DNA of 41,670 nucleotides, taken from NCBI GenBank assembly GCA_937858235.1, contig CALLZZ010000414.1:1-41670 (forward strand). The letters are read 5' to 3'. A program made the position numbers and the translations under genes. The notes below the pieces were generated by a model. The model ran no database searches. It had not been told where the DNA came from and saw only the letters and a program-made list of their open reading frames with translations. Within the stretch, counting starts at the first letter, position 1. Each line of letters begins with the position of its first letter. This stretch comes from an uncultured Clostridia bacterium (GTDB lineage Bacteria; Bacillota; Clostridia; Oscillospirales; Oscillospiraceae). Shown piece after piece: positions 25,218-32,588 of this stretch.

Positions 25218-26089
25218 GATATGAAGGTATGATTTATCGTCCGCCAGGAGAGTGGAAAAGCTATCTGCTCCAGTGTACCATCGGGTGCTCTAACAACAGC
25301 TGCACATTTTGCAGCATGTATAAGGATAAGCAGTTCCGTGTGCGTCCACTGGACGACATTTTAGAGGACATTGAAATGGCCAGAAAGGCCTACGGAAGCA
25401 AAATCAACCGAGTGTTCCTCTGTGACGGTGACGCGATCATTATGAAGCAGGATCAGCTGTTAACCATTTTGGAGAAGCTGTACAGGACATTCCCCCATCT
25501 GGAGAAGGTGACCACCTATGCTGGACCAAAGTCTACCATGACCAAGACGCCGGCACAGCTGAATGAACTGAGAGAAGCAGGTCTGGGCAGAGCTTATTTG
25601 GGCGTGGAAACCGGTGACAACGAGCTGTTGGCCAAGGTGAAAAAGGGCGCTACCGCAGAGGAAATTTTGGAGGCAGCACTGCTGCTGAAAGACTGCGGGT
25701 TTGACCTCTGGACTATGATTATTCTGGGTCTGGCGGGGCCGGGAGCGCCTTCTTGCCAGCACGCCATTGCTACGGCGGAGCTGATGAACAAGATGGTACC
25801 CCAGCACCTGTCCGCCCTGACCTATATGTGCGAACCAGGCACCCCGATGTATCGGGACGTGCAGCAGGGAACATTCCAGCTGCTGAATCCCAGGGAAGTG
25901 CTGGAGGAAACCCGTTTACTGCTGGCGAATATTCACGAAGGTCCCATCCACTTCACCAGCAACCACGCATCCAATTACCTGTCCTTTAACGATACCATTC
26001 CGGATAAAACTCCGGGGATGCTGGCGAAGATTGACAGTGCCCTGTCGGGAGAGACGAAAATCCGCTCTGAGTGGAGCCGGGGACTGTAA
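25214..26089 (+). CDS. Small radical SAM protein of unknown reaction
   Basis: A 291-residue radical SAM protein. The cluster motif is QCTIGCSNNSCTFCSMYKDK with Cys25-x4-Cys30-x2-Cys33 plus an extra Cys21, a spacing with one residue more than the usual Cx3Cx2C but seen in a family of short bacterial radical SAM proteins. The TIM-barrel part is recognisable in RVFLCDGDAIIM, AYLGVETGDNELL and LWTMIILGLAG. The C-terminus (FTSNHASNYL) is characteristic of the same family. It overlaps hisC by 4 bases. The reaction is unknown and I do not assign one. A terminator follows at 26132. Confidence 0.82.
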   Translation: MRYEGMIYRPPGEWKSYLLQCTIGCSNNSCTFCSMYKDKQFRVRPLDDILEDIEMARKAYGSKINRVFLCDGDAIIMKQDQLLTILEKLYRTFPHLEKVTTYAGPKSTMTKTPAQLNELREAGLGRAYLGVETGDNELLAKVKKGATAEEILEAALLLKDCGFDLWTMIILGLAGPGAPSCQHAIATAELMNKMVPQHLSALTYMCEPGTPMYRDVQQGTFQLLNPREVLEETRLLLANIHEGPIHFTSNHASNYLSFNDTIPDKTPGMLAKIDSALSGETKIRSEWSRGL

Positions 26090-26131
26090 AAAAACAAAGG
26101 ACGTGCTTGAGCACGGTCAAATTTTGCTGAG

Positions 26132-26163
26132 AAAAGAGGCTGCATTTGTGCAGCCTCTTTTTC
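26132..26163 (+). terminator. Terminator after the radical SAM gene
   Basis: AAAAGAGGCTGCA (26132-26144) pairs with TGCAGCCTCTTTT around a 4-base loop and ends in a T-run. It insulates spoIIGA from the upstream operon. Confidence 0.92.
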
Positions 26164-26179
26164 ATACCCTGTCCCTCCT

Positions 26180-26212
26180 TTGACCAATTCCGCTGAGTGG
26201 GAACGGTATACT
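26180..26212 (+). promoter_or_regulatory. Spo0A-type promoter of spoIIGA-sigE
   Basis: TTGACC (26180-26185) and TATACT (26207-26212) are separated by 21 bases, too far for normal sigma-A use. The Bacillus subtilis spoIIG promoter has the same oddity (about 22 bases) and needs Spo0A. Here TGACCAA (26181-26187) overlapping the -35 box matches the 0A-box TGNCGAA at six of seven positions. Confidence 0.6.
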
Positions 26213-26238
26213 AAGGGTCAGCAGTAGGAGGGAACTGT

Positions 26239-27102
26239 ATGACTGTGGTTTATATCGACTCATTGTTTCTGCTGAACCTGTTGCTGGACTACCTTCTGCT
26301 GCGGGTTTCTGCTCGAATCTGTGGGCAGTATGTGCCGACGTTACGACTGGCATTGGGAGCGCTGTTTGGCGCAGTCTATGCCGTATGCGCCTTTTTACCG
26401 GGAGGCGACTTTTTAACGCAGCCCCTCATTAAAATTATGGCAGGAGTGCTGTTGTCGTTGATTGCCTTTGGCGGACGGAAACGGCTACTGCGGCTTACCG
26501 GCGTGTTTTTTGTCTGCTCCTGTGCTCTGGGGGGAGGCGTGCTAATGATATCCCTCCTGGGAAACAACGGCCTGACCTATTCCAATGGGATTCCGGCTAC
26601 CAGCCTGGATGTAAAGGTGCTGTTGCTGTCCGCCGCAGGGATTTATTTTGTACTTACTGTCTGTATGCGCTGCCTGGGTCGCTATTCCAAGTTGAGCCGG
26701 GAGGTTGTCCCTGTGACACTGGTTCTGGAGGGGCGGAGGGTGAAGGTAGATGCGTTGGTGGACACGGGGAACACGTTATCAGATCCCCTCAGTGATGCCA
26801 GAGTCATGGTGGTGGAGTGGGAGGCGGTACAGCCGCTGTTCTCTGGAAAAGTCCCCCTGGAGGAGAGTGCGCTGCGGGAACCCACTGTGTGTGCGGGGAC
26901 ATTGTCCCTATTTCTAGGGGAGGGAAGAGTGCGGCTGCTGCCTTACCGTGCGGTAGGTGTGGAAGCCGGCATGCTGTTGGCGATTCGGGTAGACCAGGCG
27001 CTGATCGGCAGTCAGAAAGCGAACCGTCTGCTGGTGGCTCTGTGTCCAGGGAAGCTGGCAACCAATGGGAATTACACCGCTCTGATTGGTGCGGAAACAT
27101 AG
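26239..27102 (+). CDS. spoIIGA: Sigma-E processing peptidase SpoIIGA
   Basis: A mother-cell membrane aspartic protease that removes the pro-sequence of sigma E after SpoIIR signals from the forespore. The 287-residue protein has five hydrophobic segments in the first 145 residues and a cytoplasmic aspartic-protease-like domain with the active Asp175 in ALVDTGNTLSDPLSDA. The C-terminus (ALCPGKLATNGNYTALIGAE) is the usual SpoIIGA ending. ATG 26239 follows TAGGAGGG. The sigE start lies 19 bases after its stop, so it is the usual spoIIG operon. The reading frame is intact, unlike that of its substrate next door. Confidence 0.92.
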   Translation: MTVVYIDSLFLLNLLLDYLLLRVSARICGQYVPTLRLALGALFGAVYAVCAFLPGGDFLTQPLIKIMAGVLLSLIAFGGRKRLLRLTGVFFVCSCALGGGVLMISLLGNNGLTYSNGIPATSLDVKVLLLSAAGIYFVLTVCMRCLGRYSKLSREVVPVTLVLEGRRVKVDALVDTGNTLSDPLSDARVMVVEWEAVQPLFSGKVPLEESALREPTVCAGTLSLFLGEGRVRLLPYRAVGVEAGMLLAIRVDQALIGSQKANRLLVALCPGKLATNGNYTALIGAET

Positions 27103-27121
27103 AGGGAGGTACGGGAAAACG

Positions 27122-27881
27122 ATGAATGTGAAGCAAAAGGTAATGGAGAAATGGAACGCCCTGCTGGTGAAGCTGGGGCTGCGGGTACCGGATCAAATCT
27201 GGTACATTGGCGGCAGTGATGTACTGCCCCAGCCCTTGGATCGCGCACGAGAGCGGGAGGTGCTGGAGGCGTTTTTCCGGCGCTTCCCGCAGGCGCGGGC
27301 CGGCGAGGGGCCTGGGCACCGGTTTTCCTACGCCTTTGCGGGCGGCGGGGGCGCCGTCCACTGCGCCGGTAGTCTACATTGCCAGACGGTTCGAGAACAC
27401 GGGGATTAACATTGAGGACTTGATCTCCATCGGCACCATCGGCTTGATCAAGGCGGTAAATACCTTTAAGCTGGATAAAAACATCAAGCTAGCAACCTAT
27501 GCCTCCCGATGCATCGAGAACGAGATTCTGATGCACCTGCGTAAGACCTCCAACCAAAAGGGGGAGATTTCCTTTGACGAACCGTTGAACACGGATTGGG
27601 ATGGCAACGAGCTGCTGCTGTCCGACGTGCTAGGGACGGACAGCGATTTGGTGATCAAGCCCATTGAGGATGATGTAGACCGGCAGATGCTGGCAGCGGC
27701 TATGAGTCGGCTGAATGAGCGGGAGCATTTGATTATCTCCATGCGGTTTGGACTGAACGGGGATAAAGCAGCCACCCAAAAGGAGGTAGCGGACTTGCTG
27801 GGGATTTCCCAGTCCTACATCTCCCGGCTGGAAAAGCGGATTGTATCCCGGCTGCGGCGGGAAATGCTGCGGATGAGCTAA
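27122..27881 (+). pseudogene. sigE: Sporulation sigma factor SigE, frame broken in the N-terminal third
   Basis: The N-terminal pro-sequence and processing site read normally from ATG 27122 (MNVKQKVMEKWNALLVKLGL ... WYIGGSDVLPQPL). From GTA 27369 a different frame gives a clean sigma-E: VVYIARRFENTGINIEDLI (region 2), LNTDWDGNELLLSDVLGTD and LLGISQSYISRLEKRI (region 4), stop 27881. Between about 27275 and 27368 the conserved segment ending NLRL, about 24 bases long, is replaced by a very GC-rich stretch; the distance from IGGS to VVYIAR is 163 bases, against 123 in B. subtilis SigE, so frame is lost. Near the end CAC-TGCGCC-GGTAGTC looks like CACAACCTGCGCCTGGTAGTC with five bases missing. It could be real decay or a sequencing fault; intact spoIIGA and sigG flank it. 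Confidence 0.8.
27273..27369 (+). repeat. GC-rich imperfect duplication inside sigE
   Basis: Two roughly 50-base blocks, 27273-27322 and 27323-27369, both start with TTTTCC and end with CCGG and share a diverged GC-rich middle (TTTTCCGGCGCTTCC... and TTTTCCTACGCCTTT...). They sit exactly where the sigE frame is lost. The similarity is only partial, so the duplication is inferred. Confidence 0.4.
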
Positions 27882-27932
27882 ACGCTGACGGAAGAAAAGA
27901 ACGGTTACGTCAAAACCACCCTGCCTTTGACA

Positions 27933-27961
27933 GCATGAAAGCGCGCCTGTTGGAAAGACTA
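27933..27961 (+). promoter_or_regulatory. Forespore (sigma F/G-type) promoter of sigG
   Basis: GCATG (27933-27937), 14 bases, GGAAAGACTA (27952-27961). The downstream box fits the forespore pattern GGNRANANTW at every position and GCATG fits the -35 pattern GNATR. In B. subtilis sigG is transcribed by sigma F and then by sigma G. A start near 27968 gives a 25-base leader. Confidence 0.6.
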
Positions 27962-27992
27962 AGAGCAGTCTTTTGCAGCGGGAGGAAGTCGT

Positions 27993-28766
27993 ATGCAGGG
28001 CAAAGTAGAGATTTGCGGTGTCAACACTGCGAAACTGAAAGTATTAAAAAACGAGGAAATGACCGTGCTATTGAAACGGGTGAAGGAGGGTGATCAGGAG
28101 GCCAGACGACAGATGATCGAAGGGAATCTGCGTTTGGTGTTGTCGGTGATCCAGAGATTCGCGGGGCGCGGAGAAAATATGGATGACTTGTTTCAGATCG
28201 GGTGTATCGGGCTGATCAAGGCCATTGACCACTTTGATGCGGAACAGTTTTCGGTACGGTTTTCCACCTACGGAGTTCCCATGATTGCCGGAGAGATTCG
28301 CCGGTTTCTGCGGGATTCTTCGGCGGTACGAGTCAGCCGATCCATGCGGGACGTGGCCTATAAGGTGCTGAAAACCCGGGAGAACTATATCCGGGAGCAC
28401 CAGAAAGAACCTGGAATCGAGGAAATTGCAAAGGAGCTGGGACTGCGGCGGGAAGAGGTGGTGTTTGCGCTGGACGCAATTACTGATCCCATTTCCCTTT
28501 ATGAGCCCATCTACTCAGACGGCGGTGACGCGATCTGTGTAATGGATCAGGTACGGGATGAAAAGAACTGCGCAGATCAGTGGCTCAATCACATTGCGCT
28601 GCGGGAGGCCATGGATCGGCTGAACCAGCGGGAGCAAAGTATTTTGAAAATGCGATTTTTCCAGGGGAAGACACAGATGGAAGTGTCCAAGGAGGTGGGA
28701 ATCTCCCAGGCACAGGTGTCCCGGCTGGAGAAAAGCGCCTTAAAACAGATTAGAAAATCATTATAA
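27993..28766 (+). CDS. sigG: RNA polymerase sporulation sigma factor SigG
   Basis: The late forespore sigma factor. The 257-residue protein begins with the family signature MQGKVEICGVNTAKLKVL (the anti-sigma-factor-binding N-terminus), has region 2 in NLRLVLSVIQRFAGRGENMDDLFQIG (split here), the region 3 segment RVSRSMRDVAYKVL and region 4 MEVSKEVGISQAQVSRLEKSA. Nothing is missing. A GGGAGG ribosome site lies 7 bases before ATG 27993. It follows sigE by 111 bases in the usual spoIIG order and has its own forespore-type promoter. A terminator-like hairpin follows at 28775. Confidence 0.95.
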   Translation: MQGKVEICGVNTAKLKVLKNEEMTVLLKRVKEGDQEARRQMIEGNLRLVLSVIQRFAGRGENMDDLFQIGCIGLIKAIDHFDAEQFSVRFSTYGVPMIAGEIRRFLRDSSAVRVSRSMRDVAYKVLKTRENYIREHQKEPGIEEIAKELGLRREEVVFALDAITDPISLYEPIYSDGGDAICVMDQVRDEKNCADQWLNHIALREAMDRLNQREQSILKMRFFQGKTQMEVSKEVGISQAQVSRLEKSALKQIRKSL

Positions 28767-28774
28767 CAGCCACG

Positions 28775-28809
28775 GAAAACCGGCAGATGCAAGAGCAATG
28801 TCGGTTTTC
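28775..28809 (+). terminator. Terminator after sigG
   Basis: GAAAACCGGCA (28775-28785) pairs with TGTCGGTTTTC (28799-28809) with one G-U pair; the T-run is inside the right arm, so it is a moderate terminator. Confidence 0.6.
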
Positions 28810-28841
28810 TGCGTAGTACACGTGCAAAAAGAGCTGTATTT

Positions 28842-28850
28842 TGTTATAAT
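28842..28850 (+). promoter_or_regulatory. Extended -10 promoter of the pseudouridine synthase gene
   Basis: TG-T-TATAAT at 28842-28850 is a perfect extended -10 element; the -35 region is weak (GTGCAA). It lies 32 bases before the start codon. Confidence 0.55.
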
Positions 28851-28881
28851 GTGTAGAAGCGCGGGGAAGGGGTGAGAGAGG

Positions 28882-29619
28882 ATGGCCATGCAGCGGTTAG
28901 ATAAGGTGCTGGTTGAAACCGGGCGTTGGAGCCGAAAAGAGGCAAAGGAGCTGATTCGGCGGGGACAGGTGTTGGTAAACGGGGTGGTAATTCGTCAGCC
29001 GGAGCGTAAAATTGAGCCGGAAGCGGCAGCGCTGACGGTGAGGGGAGAACAAATTTCCTGGAATCGGTACTGCTACCTGATGATGAATAAGCCGGCAGGG
29101 GTGCTGACGGCAACCAAGGATCGGGAGCAGAAAACGGTACTGGATCTGCTGCCAACAGCGCTCCGGCGACAAGGGGTTGTGCCGGTGGGACGACTGGACA
29201 AGGACACAGAGGGACTGCTGTTGCTGACCAATGACGGAGTGCTGGCCCATCAGCTTCTCAGTCCCAGGTACCGTGTGAAAAAGTGCTATTTGGTAGCCAC
29301 TGACGGAACGGTGGATCAAGAGGATGTGACTGCATTTCGAGGGGGCATGGTGCTGCGGGACGGAACCCAATGCTTGCCGGCGGAACTAGAAGCGCTGGAG
29401 GCTGGATATTGTCTGGTGACGCTGCGGGAAGGAAAATACCATCAGGTCAAACGGATGTTGGCTGCCTGCGGAAAGCCGGTACGCGCCCTGAAAAGGCTGT
29501 CTATTGGGGCACTGAAGCTGGATGACACCTTGGAGGCTGGTCACTGGAGAGAGCTTACGGAAGAGAAAGTGCGGGGGCTGAAAAAGGCAGTCCAGGGGGA
29601 TCAAACAGAACAAATTTGA
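28882..29619 (+). CDS. RsuA/RluB-family rRNA pseudouridine synthase
   Basis: It converts a specific uridine in rRNA to pseudouridine. The 245-residue protein has an N-terminal S4 RNA-binding domain (about 4-60: QRLDKVLVETGRWSRKEAKE) and a catalytic domain with YLMMNKPAGVLTA, the active-site Asp in VGRLDKDTEGLLLLTNDG and the ending REGKYHQVKRMLAACG. Which rRNA site it modifies (16S RsuA or 23S RluB) cannot be decided; the short length without a C-terminal extension slightly favours RsuA. ATG 28882 follows GGGGTGAGAGAGG; ATG 28888 is possible. It is a single-gene unit. Confidence 0.88.
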   Translation: MAMQRLDKVLVETGRWSRKEAKELIRRGQVLVNGVVIRQPERKIEPEAAALTVRGEQISWNRYCYLMMNKPAGVLTATKDREQKTVLDLLPTALRRQGVVPVGRLDKDTEGLLLLTNDGVLAHQLLSPRYRVKKCYLVATDGTVDQEDVTAFRGGMVLRDGTQCLPAELEALEAGYCLVTLREGKYHQVKRMLAACGKPVRALKRLSIGALKLDDTLEAGHWRELTEEKVRGLKKAVQGDQTEQI

Positions 29620-29642
29620 GAACAAAAAGTTTTCAGAAGCTA

Positions 29643-29671
29643 TTGATAATGCCGATAAAAGCCGGTATAAT
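29643..29671 (+). promoter_or_regulatory. Promoter of the CdaR-like regulator
   Basis: TTGATA (29643-29648), 17 bases, TATAAT (29666-29671): a near-consensus sigma-A promoter with a leader of about 60 bases. Confidence 0.75.
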
Positions 29672-29736
29672 ATTTTAGATAAAGTTTTCGATGGCCTGGT
29701 AAGGTTTTAACAGTGACGCGGAAGGAGCGGATTTTT

Positions 29737-30828
29737 ATGTCCAATCGACTGTTCCAAAGTATGGTTTTACAATTAAAGGAAAGTACTAACCGAGTAATCG
29801 GTGTTATTGATATGGAGGGAAATGTAATTGCCTGTACAGACCTGCCTTCCATTGGAGAGCGGATACCTCATGTACTCACAACCCTGAACAACGAGCGGGA
29901 TACCGCCGTTGCCACGGAGGGGAAAACTTTCAAGTCTCTGGGTGGCTGGAGCATTCAGTTCGGCTATGCCGTGTTCGTACAGGGGGAAGATCAGGAGGCA
30001 AAGATGATCTGCAATCTGGCCGCCGTAGCCCTCAACGGAGTGAAAAGCTACTATGAGGAGAAGTACGACAAGGCCACCTTCATTAAGAATATTATTACCG
30101 ATAACATTATGTTGGGGGATATTTACATCCGCGCCAAAGAGCTTCATCTGATGTCTGAGGTATTGCGGGCTGTGTTTCTCGTTCGTCCCATCGAGCAGGT
30201 TGACGTATCGTTGGCAGATGCCGTTCAGGCGCTGTTCCCGGATCGGCAGAATGACTATGTGATTTCGCTGAACGAAAATGATGTGGTGCTGATTAAGCAG
30301 GTACCAGAAGGAACCGGTGCAAAGGATCTGGTGAAAATTGCTCAGCAGATCAAAGATGGTGTAGATGTTGAACTGAAGCAGAAGATTATGATCGGCATCG
30401 GCACGGTGACAGATCACATTCGTGATTTGGGGCGCATCTACAAGGAAGCCCAAATGGCCATCGAAGTGGGCAAGGTCTTTGAGACAGAGCGTACCATCAT
30501 CAACTATGACAATCTGGGCATCGGCCGCCTGATCTATCAGCTGCCTGTAACTCTGTGCGAGATGTTTCTTCAGGAAGTGTTCAAAAAGAACCCCATTGAC
30601 GCGCTGGACCAGGAAACCCTGTTTACCATCAACAAATTCTTCGAGAATAACCTGAATGTGTCCGAGACGGCACGAAAGCTCTTTGTCCATCGAAATACCT
30701 TGGTGTACCGGCTGGAGAAGATCAAAAAGCTCACCGGGCTGGATCTCCGTGAGTTCGACGATGCAATTACGTTTAAAGTGGCACTGATGGTCAAGAAGTA
30801 TCTAGTTTCCCGGGGAATAAAGTCCTGA
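29737..30828 (+). CDS. CdaR/PucR-type transcriptional regulator
   Basis: A 363-residue DNA-binding regulator with the layout of sugar-diacid regulator CdaR: an N-terminal ligand-sensing domain (about 1-130, starting MSNRLFQSMVLQLKESTNR and including a VIGVIDMEGNVIA segment), a middle GGDEF-like region (about 200-270) and a C-terminal PucR helix-turn-helix with FFENNLNVSETARKLFVHR and NTLVYRLEKIKKLTGLDLR. ATG 29737 is preferred over an upstream GTG (29713) because GGAAGGAG precedes it. The ligand and target genes are unknown; the neighbours (cell division and cell wall) give no catabolic clue, so diacid sensing is not assumed. A hairpin at 30857 separates it from ftsE. Confidence 0.85.
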   Translation: MSNRLFQSMVLQLKESTNRVIGVIDMEGNVIACTDLPSIGERIPHVLTTLNNERDTAVATEGKTFKSLGGWSIQFGYAVFVQGEDQEAKMICNLAAVALNGVKSYYEEKYDKATFIKNIITDNIMLGDIYIRAKELHLMSEVLRAVFLVRPIEQVDVSLADAVQALFPDRQNDYVISLNENDVVLIKQVPEGTGAKDLVKIAQQIKDGVDVELKQKIMIGIGTVTDHIRDLGRIYKEAQMAIEVGKVFETERTIINYDNLGIGRLIYQLPVTLCEMFLQEVFKKNPIDALDQETLFTINKFFENNLNVSETARKLFVHRNTLVYRLEKIKKLTGLDLREFDDAITFKVALMVKKYLVSRGIKS

Positions 30829-30856
30829 TTTCGGGGAAAGGCAAATAGTTTGGATA

Positions 30857-30905
30857 ACCCGACAGAAGTATGACGAAAAATTCCATACCTCTGCCGGGTG
30901 TTTCT
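30857..30905 (+). terminator. Terminator after the CdaR-like gene
   Basis: ACCCGACAGAAGTATG pairs with CATACCTCTGCCGGGT with two mismatches, followed by GTTTCTATTT. It lies just before the ftsE promoter. Confidence 0.7.
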
Positions 30906-30917
30906 ATTTGTTACTAT

Positions 30918-30946
30918 TTGACATGACTTTGAAAAGGAAGTATACT
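30918..30946 (+). promoter_or_regulatory. Promoter of ftsE-ftsX
   Basis: Consensus TTGACA (30918-30923), 17 bases, TATACT (30941-30946): one of the strongest promoters in the window. Confidence 0.8.
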
Positions 30947-30988
30947 AAATTTAACTTACTTGAGCCCTATTTAGAGTGGGAGAAGAAT

Positions 30989-31678
30989 ATGATACGCTTT
31001 ACCAATGTGAAAAAGACATACGATAACGGTACCAAGGCGGTCAACGGGATTTCCATGCTGATCAGCAATGGAGAATTTGTATTTCTAGTAGGCCCTTCCG
31101 GTTCGGGCAAGTCCACGATTTTGAAAATGCTTACCGGTGAGGAACCCATTACCTCCGGCTCTATTGTAGCGGATGGCTTTGACCTGATCAGGATCAAGGC
31201 CAATCGGATTCCCTACCTGCGCCGGAAGCTGGGCGTGGTGTTTCAGGACATTCGCCTGATTGAAAAAAAGACAGTGGAAGAAAACCTGGAATTTGCCCTG
31301 CGCGTAGTCAGCGCACCGCAAGATGGGATTGATGCCCGGGTCGATTATGTGCTGGATCTGGTAGGGTTGACAGATAAAAAACAATGCTATCCCCGAGAGC
31401 TCTCCGGCGGGGAGCAGCAGCGCGTAGCCATCGCCCGGGCTCTGGTGAACAATCCAAGCACCATCATTGCCGATGAGCCCACGGGAAATTTGGATCCGGA
31501 GCGGAGTTTGGACATTATGCTGTTGCTGGAGCGAATCAACAAACTGGGAACCACGATTTTAGTGGTTACCCATGAGCAACGCCTGGTGGATCAGTTCAAT
31601 AAACGGGTGGTTTATCTGGAAGAGGGGCGTATTGTCAGCGATCAGGAGAATGGGTGCTATGACTATGAAAAGAAGTAA
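30989..31678 (+). CDS. ftsE: Cell-division ABC transporter ATP-binding protein FtsE
   Basis: The ATPase of the FtsE-FtsX complex, which transmits ATP hydrolysis through the membrane to activate peptidoglycan hydrolases. The 229-residue protein has the opening MIRFTNVKKTYDNGTKAVNG, Walker A GPSGSGKST (35-43), the signature LSGGEQQRVAIARAL and Walker B IIADEPTGNLD. ATG 30989 follows GGGAGAAG; the longer in-frame start at 30908 lies inside the promoter and is rejected. It overlaps ftsX by about 20 bases. Confidence 0.95.
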   Translation: MIRFTNVKKTYDNGTKAVNGISMLISNGEFVFLVGPSGSGKSTILKMLTGEEPITSGSIVADGFDLIRIKANRIPYLRRKLGVVFQDIRLIEKKTVEENLEFALRVVSAPQDGIDARVDYVLDLVGLTDKKQCYPRELSGGEQQRVAIARALVNNPSTIIADEPTGNLDPERSLDIMLLLERINKLGTTILVVTHEQRLVDQFNKRVVYLEEGRIVSDQENGCYDYEKK

Positions 31679-32552
31679 CGCCGGATACTTTATCCGGGAA
31701 GGATTTCGCGGACTGCGCAGCCATAGTTTTTTCACCTTTGCGGCAATCGGAATTATTGCGGCCTGCCTGATTATTACTGGAAGCGTATCTCTGGTTGCGG
31801 TGAATTTGGAGCATCATTTGAACCAGTTGATGGCGGAAAATGAAATTCTGGCTTATGTGGATGAGGATTACGATGAGGAGCAGGTTCAAGCACTCCAAGC
31901 ATCCCTAAACAGTATATCAAACATAGCAGAGTGTACCTTTGTGACCAAGGAAGCAGCATTGAACAGTTACTTAGATGGCCTGGAGGAGGACGAGCTATAT
32001 ACCGACTTGCCGTCAACGGTTTTGCGGGATCGATATGTGATCCATGTAGCGGATATTACACAGTTGAAAGATACCATTGGCCAGGTGGAGGAGATAACAG
32101 GGGTTGCAAAGGTTTCCGCGGCTCTAGATGTAGCAGACGGATTTATCACGGTTCGGAATGTTGCGGCGGGAATTGCAGTGATCCTGTTAGGTGTTTTGTT
32201 GGTAGTTTCCTTCTTTATTGTCTCCAACGCCATCAAAATGGCGACCATCAATCGTGAGGAGGAAATTGCCATTATGAAGATGGTCGGGGCGACCAATTCC
32301 TTTGTGCGGTGGCCTTTTGTAGTGGAGGGGATTGTGCTGGGGCTTTCCAGTGCGATCATCGCAAGCCTTCTCCAGTTTGGCATCTATTCTCTGCTGGCCA
32401 AGGCCGTGAATGTGTACAGCCATGTTCAGTTTATTAACCTGATTCCCTACCAAAAGCTTATGATACCGGTAGTTGCAGTTTACTTAACCATTGGGCTGGC
32501 AGTAGGTGTGTTGGGCAGTCTGATTACCATTCGGAAATTCCTGCGCGTGTAA
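31659..32552 (+). CDS. ftsX: Cell-division protein FtsX
   Basis: The membrane partner of FtsE. The 297-residue protein has four membrane segments: one near residues 25-50 (FFTFAAIGIIAACLIITG), an extracellular loop of about 130 residues with GVAKVSAALDVADGF, and three more towards the C-terminus with the FtsX signature REEEIAIMKMVGATNSFVRWPF. The start lies inside ftsE; ATG 31659 is 10 bases after AGGAG, with ATG 31665 as alternative. The hydrolase gene follows 36 bases later, matching the known FtsEX-CwlO type arrangement. Confidence 0.93.
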   Translation: MTMKRSNAGYFIREGFRGLRSHSFFTFAAIGIIAACLIITGSVSLVAVNLEHHLNQLMAENEILAYVDEDYDEEQVQALQASLNSISNIAECTFVTKEAALNSYLDGLEEDELYTDLPSTVLRDRYVIHVADITQLKDTIGQVEEITGVAKVSAALDVADGFITVRNVAAGIAVILLGVLLVVSFFIVSNAIKMATINREEEIAIMKMVGATNSFVRWPFVVEGIVLGLSSAIIASLLQFGIYSLLAKAVNVYSHVQFINLIPYQKLMIPVVAVYLTIGLAVGVLGSLITIRKFLRV

Positions 32553-32588
32553 CGGCAGGGTGCAGCGTGAAAGAGAGGGAACAAGCCC

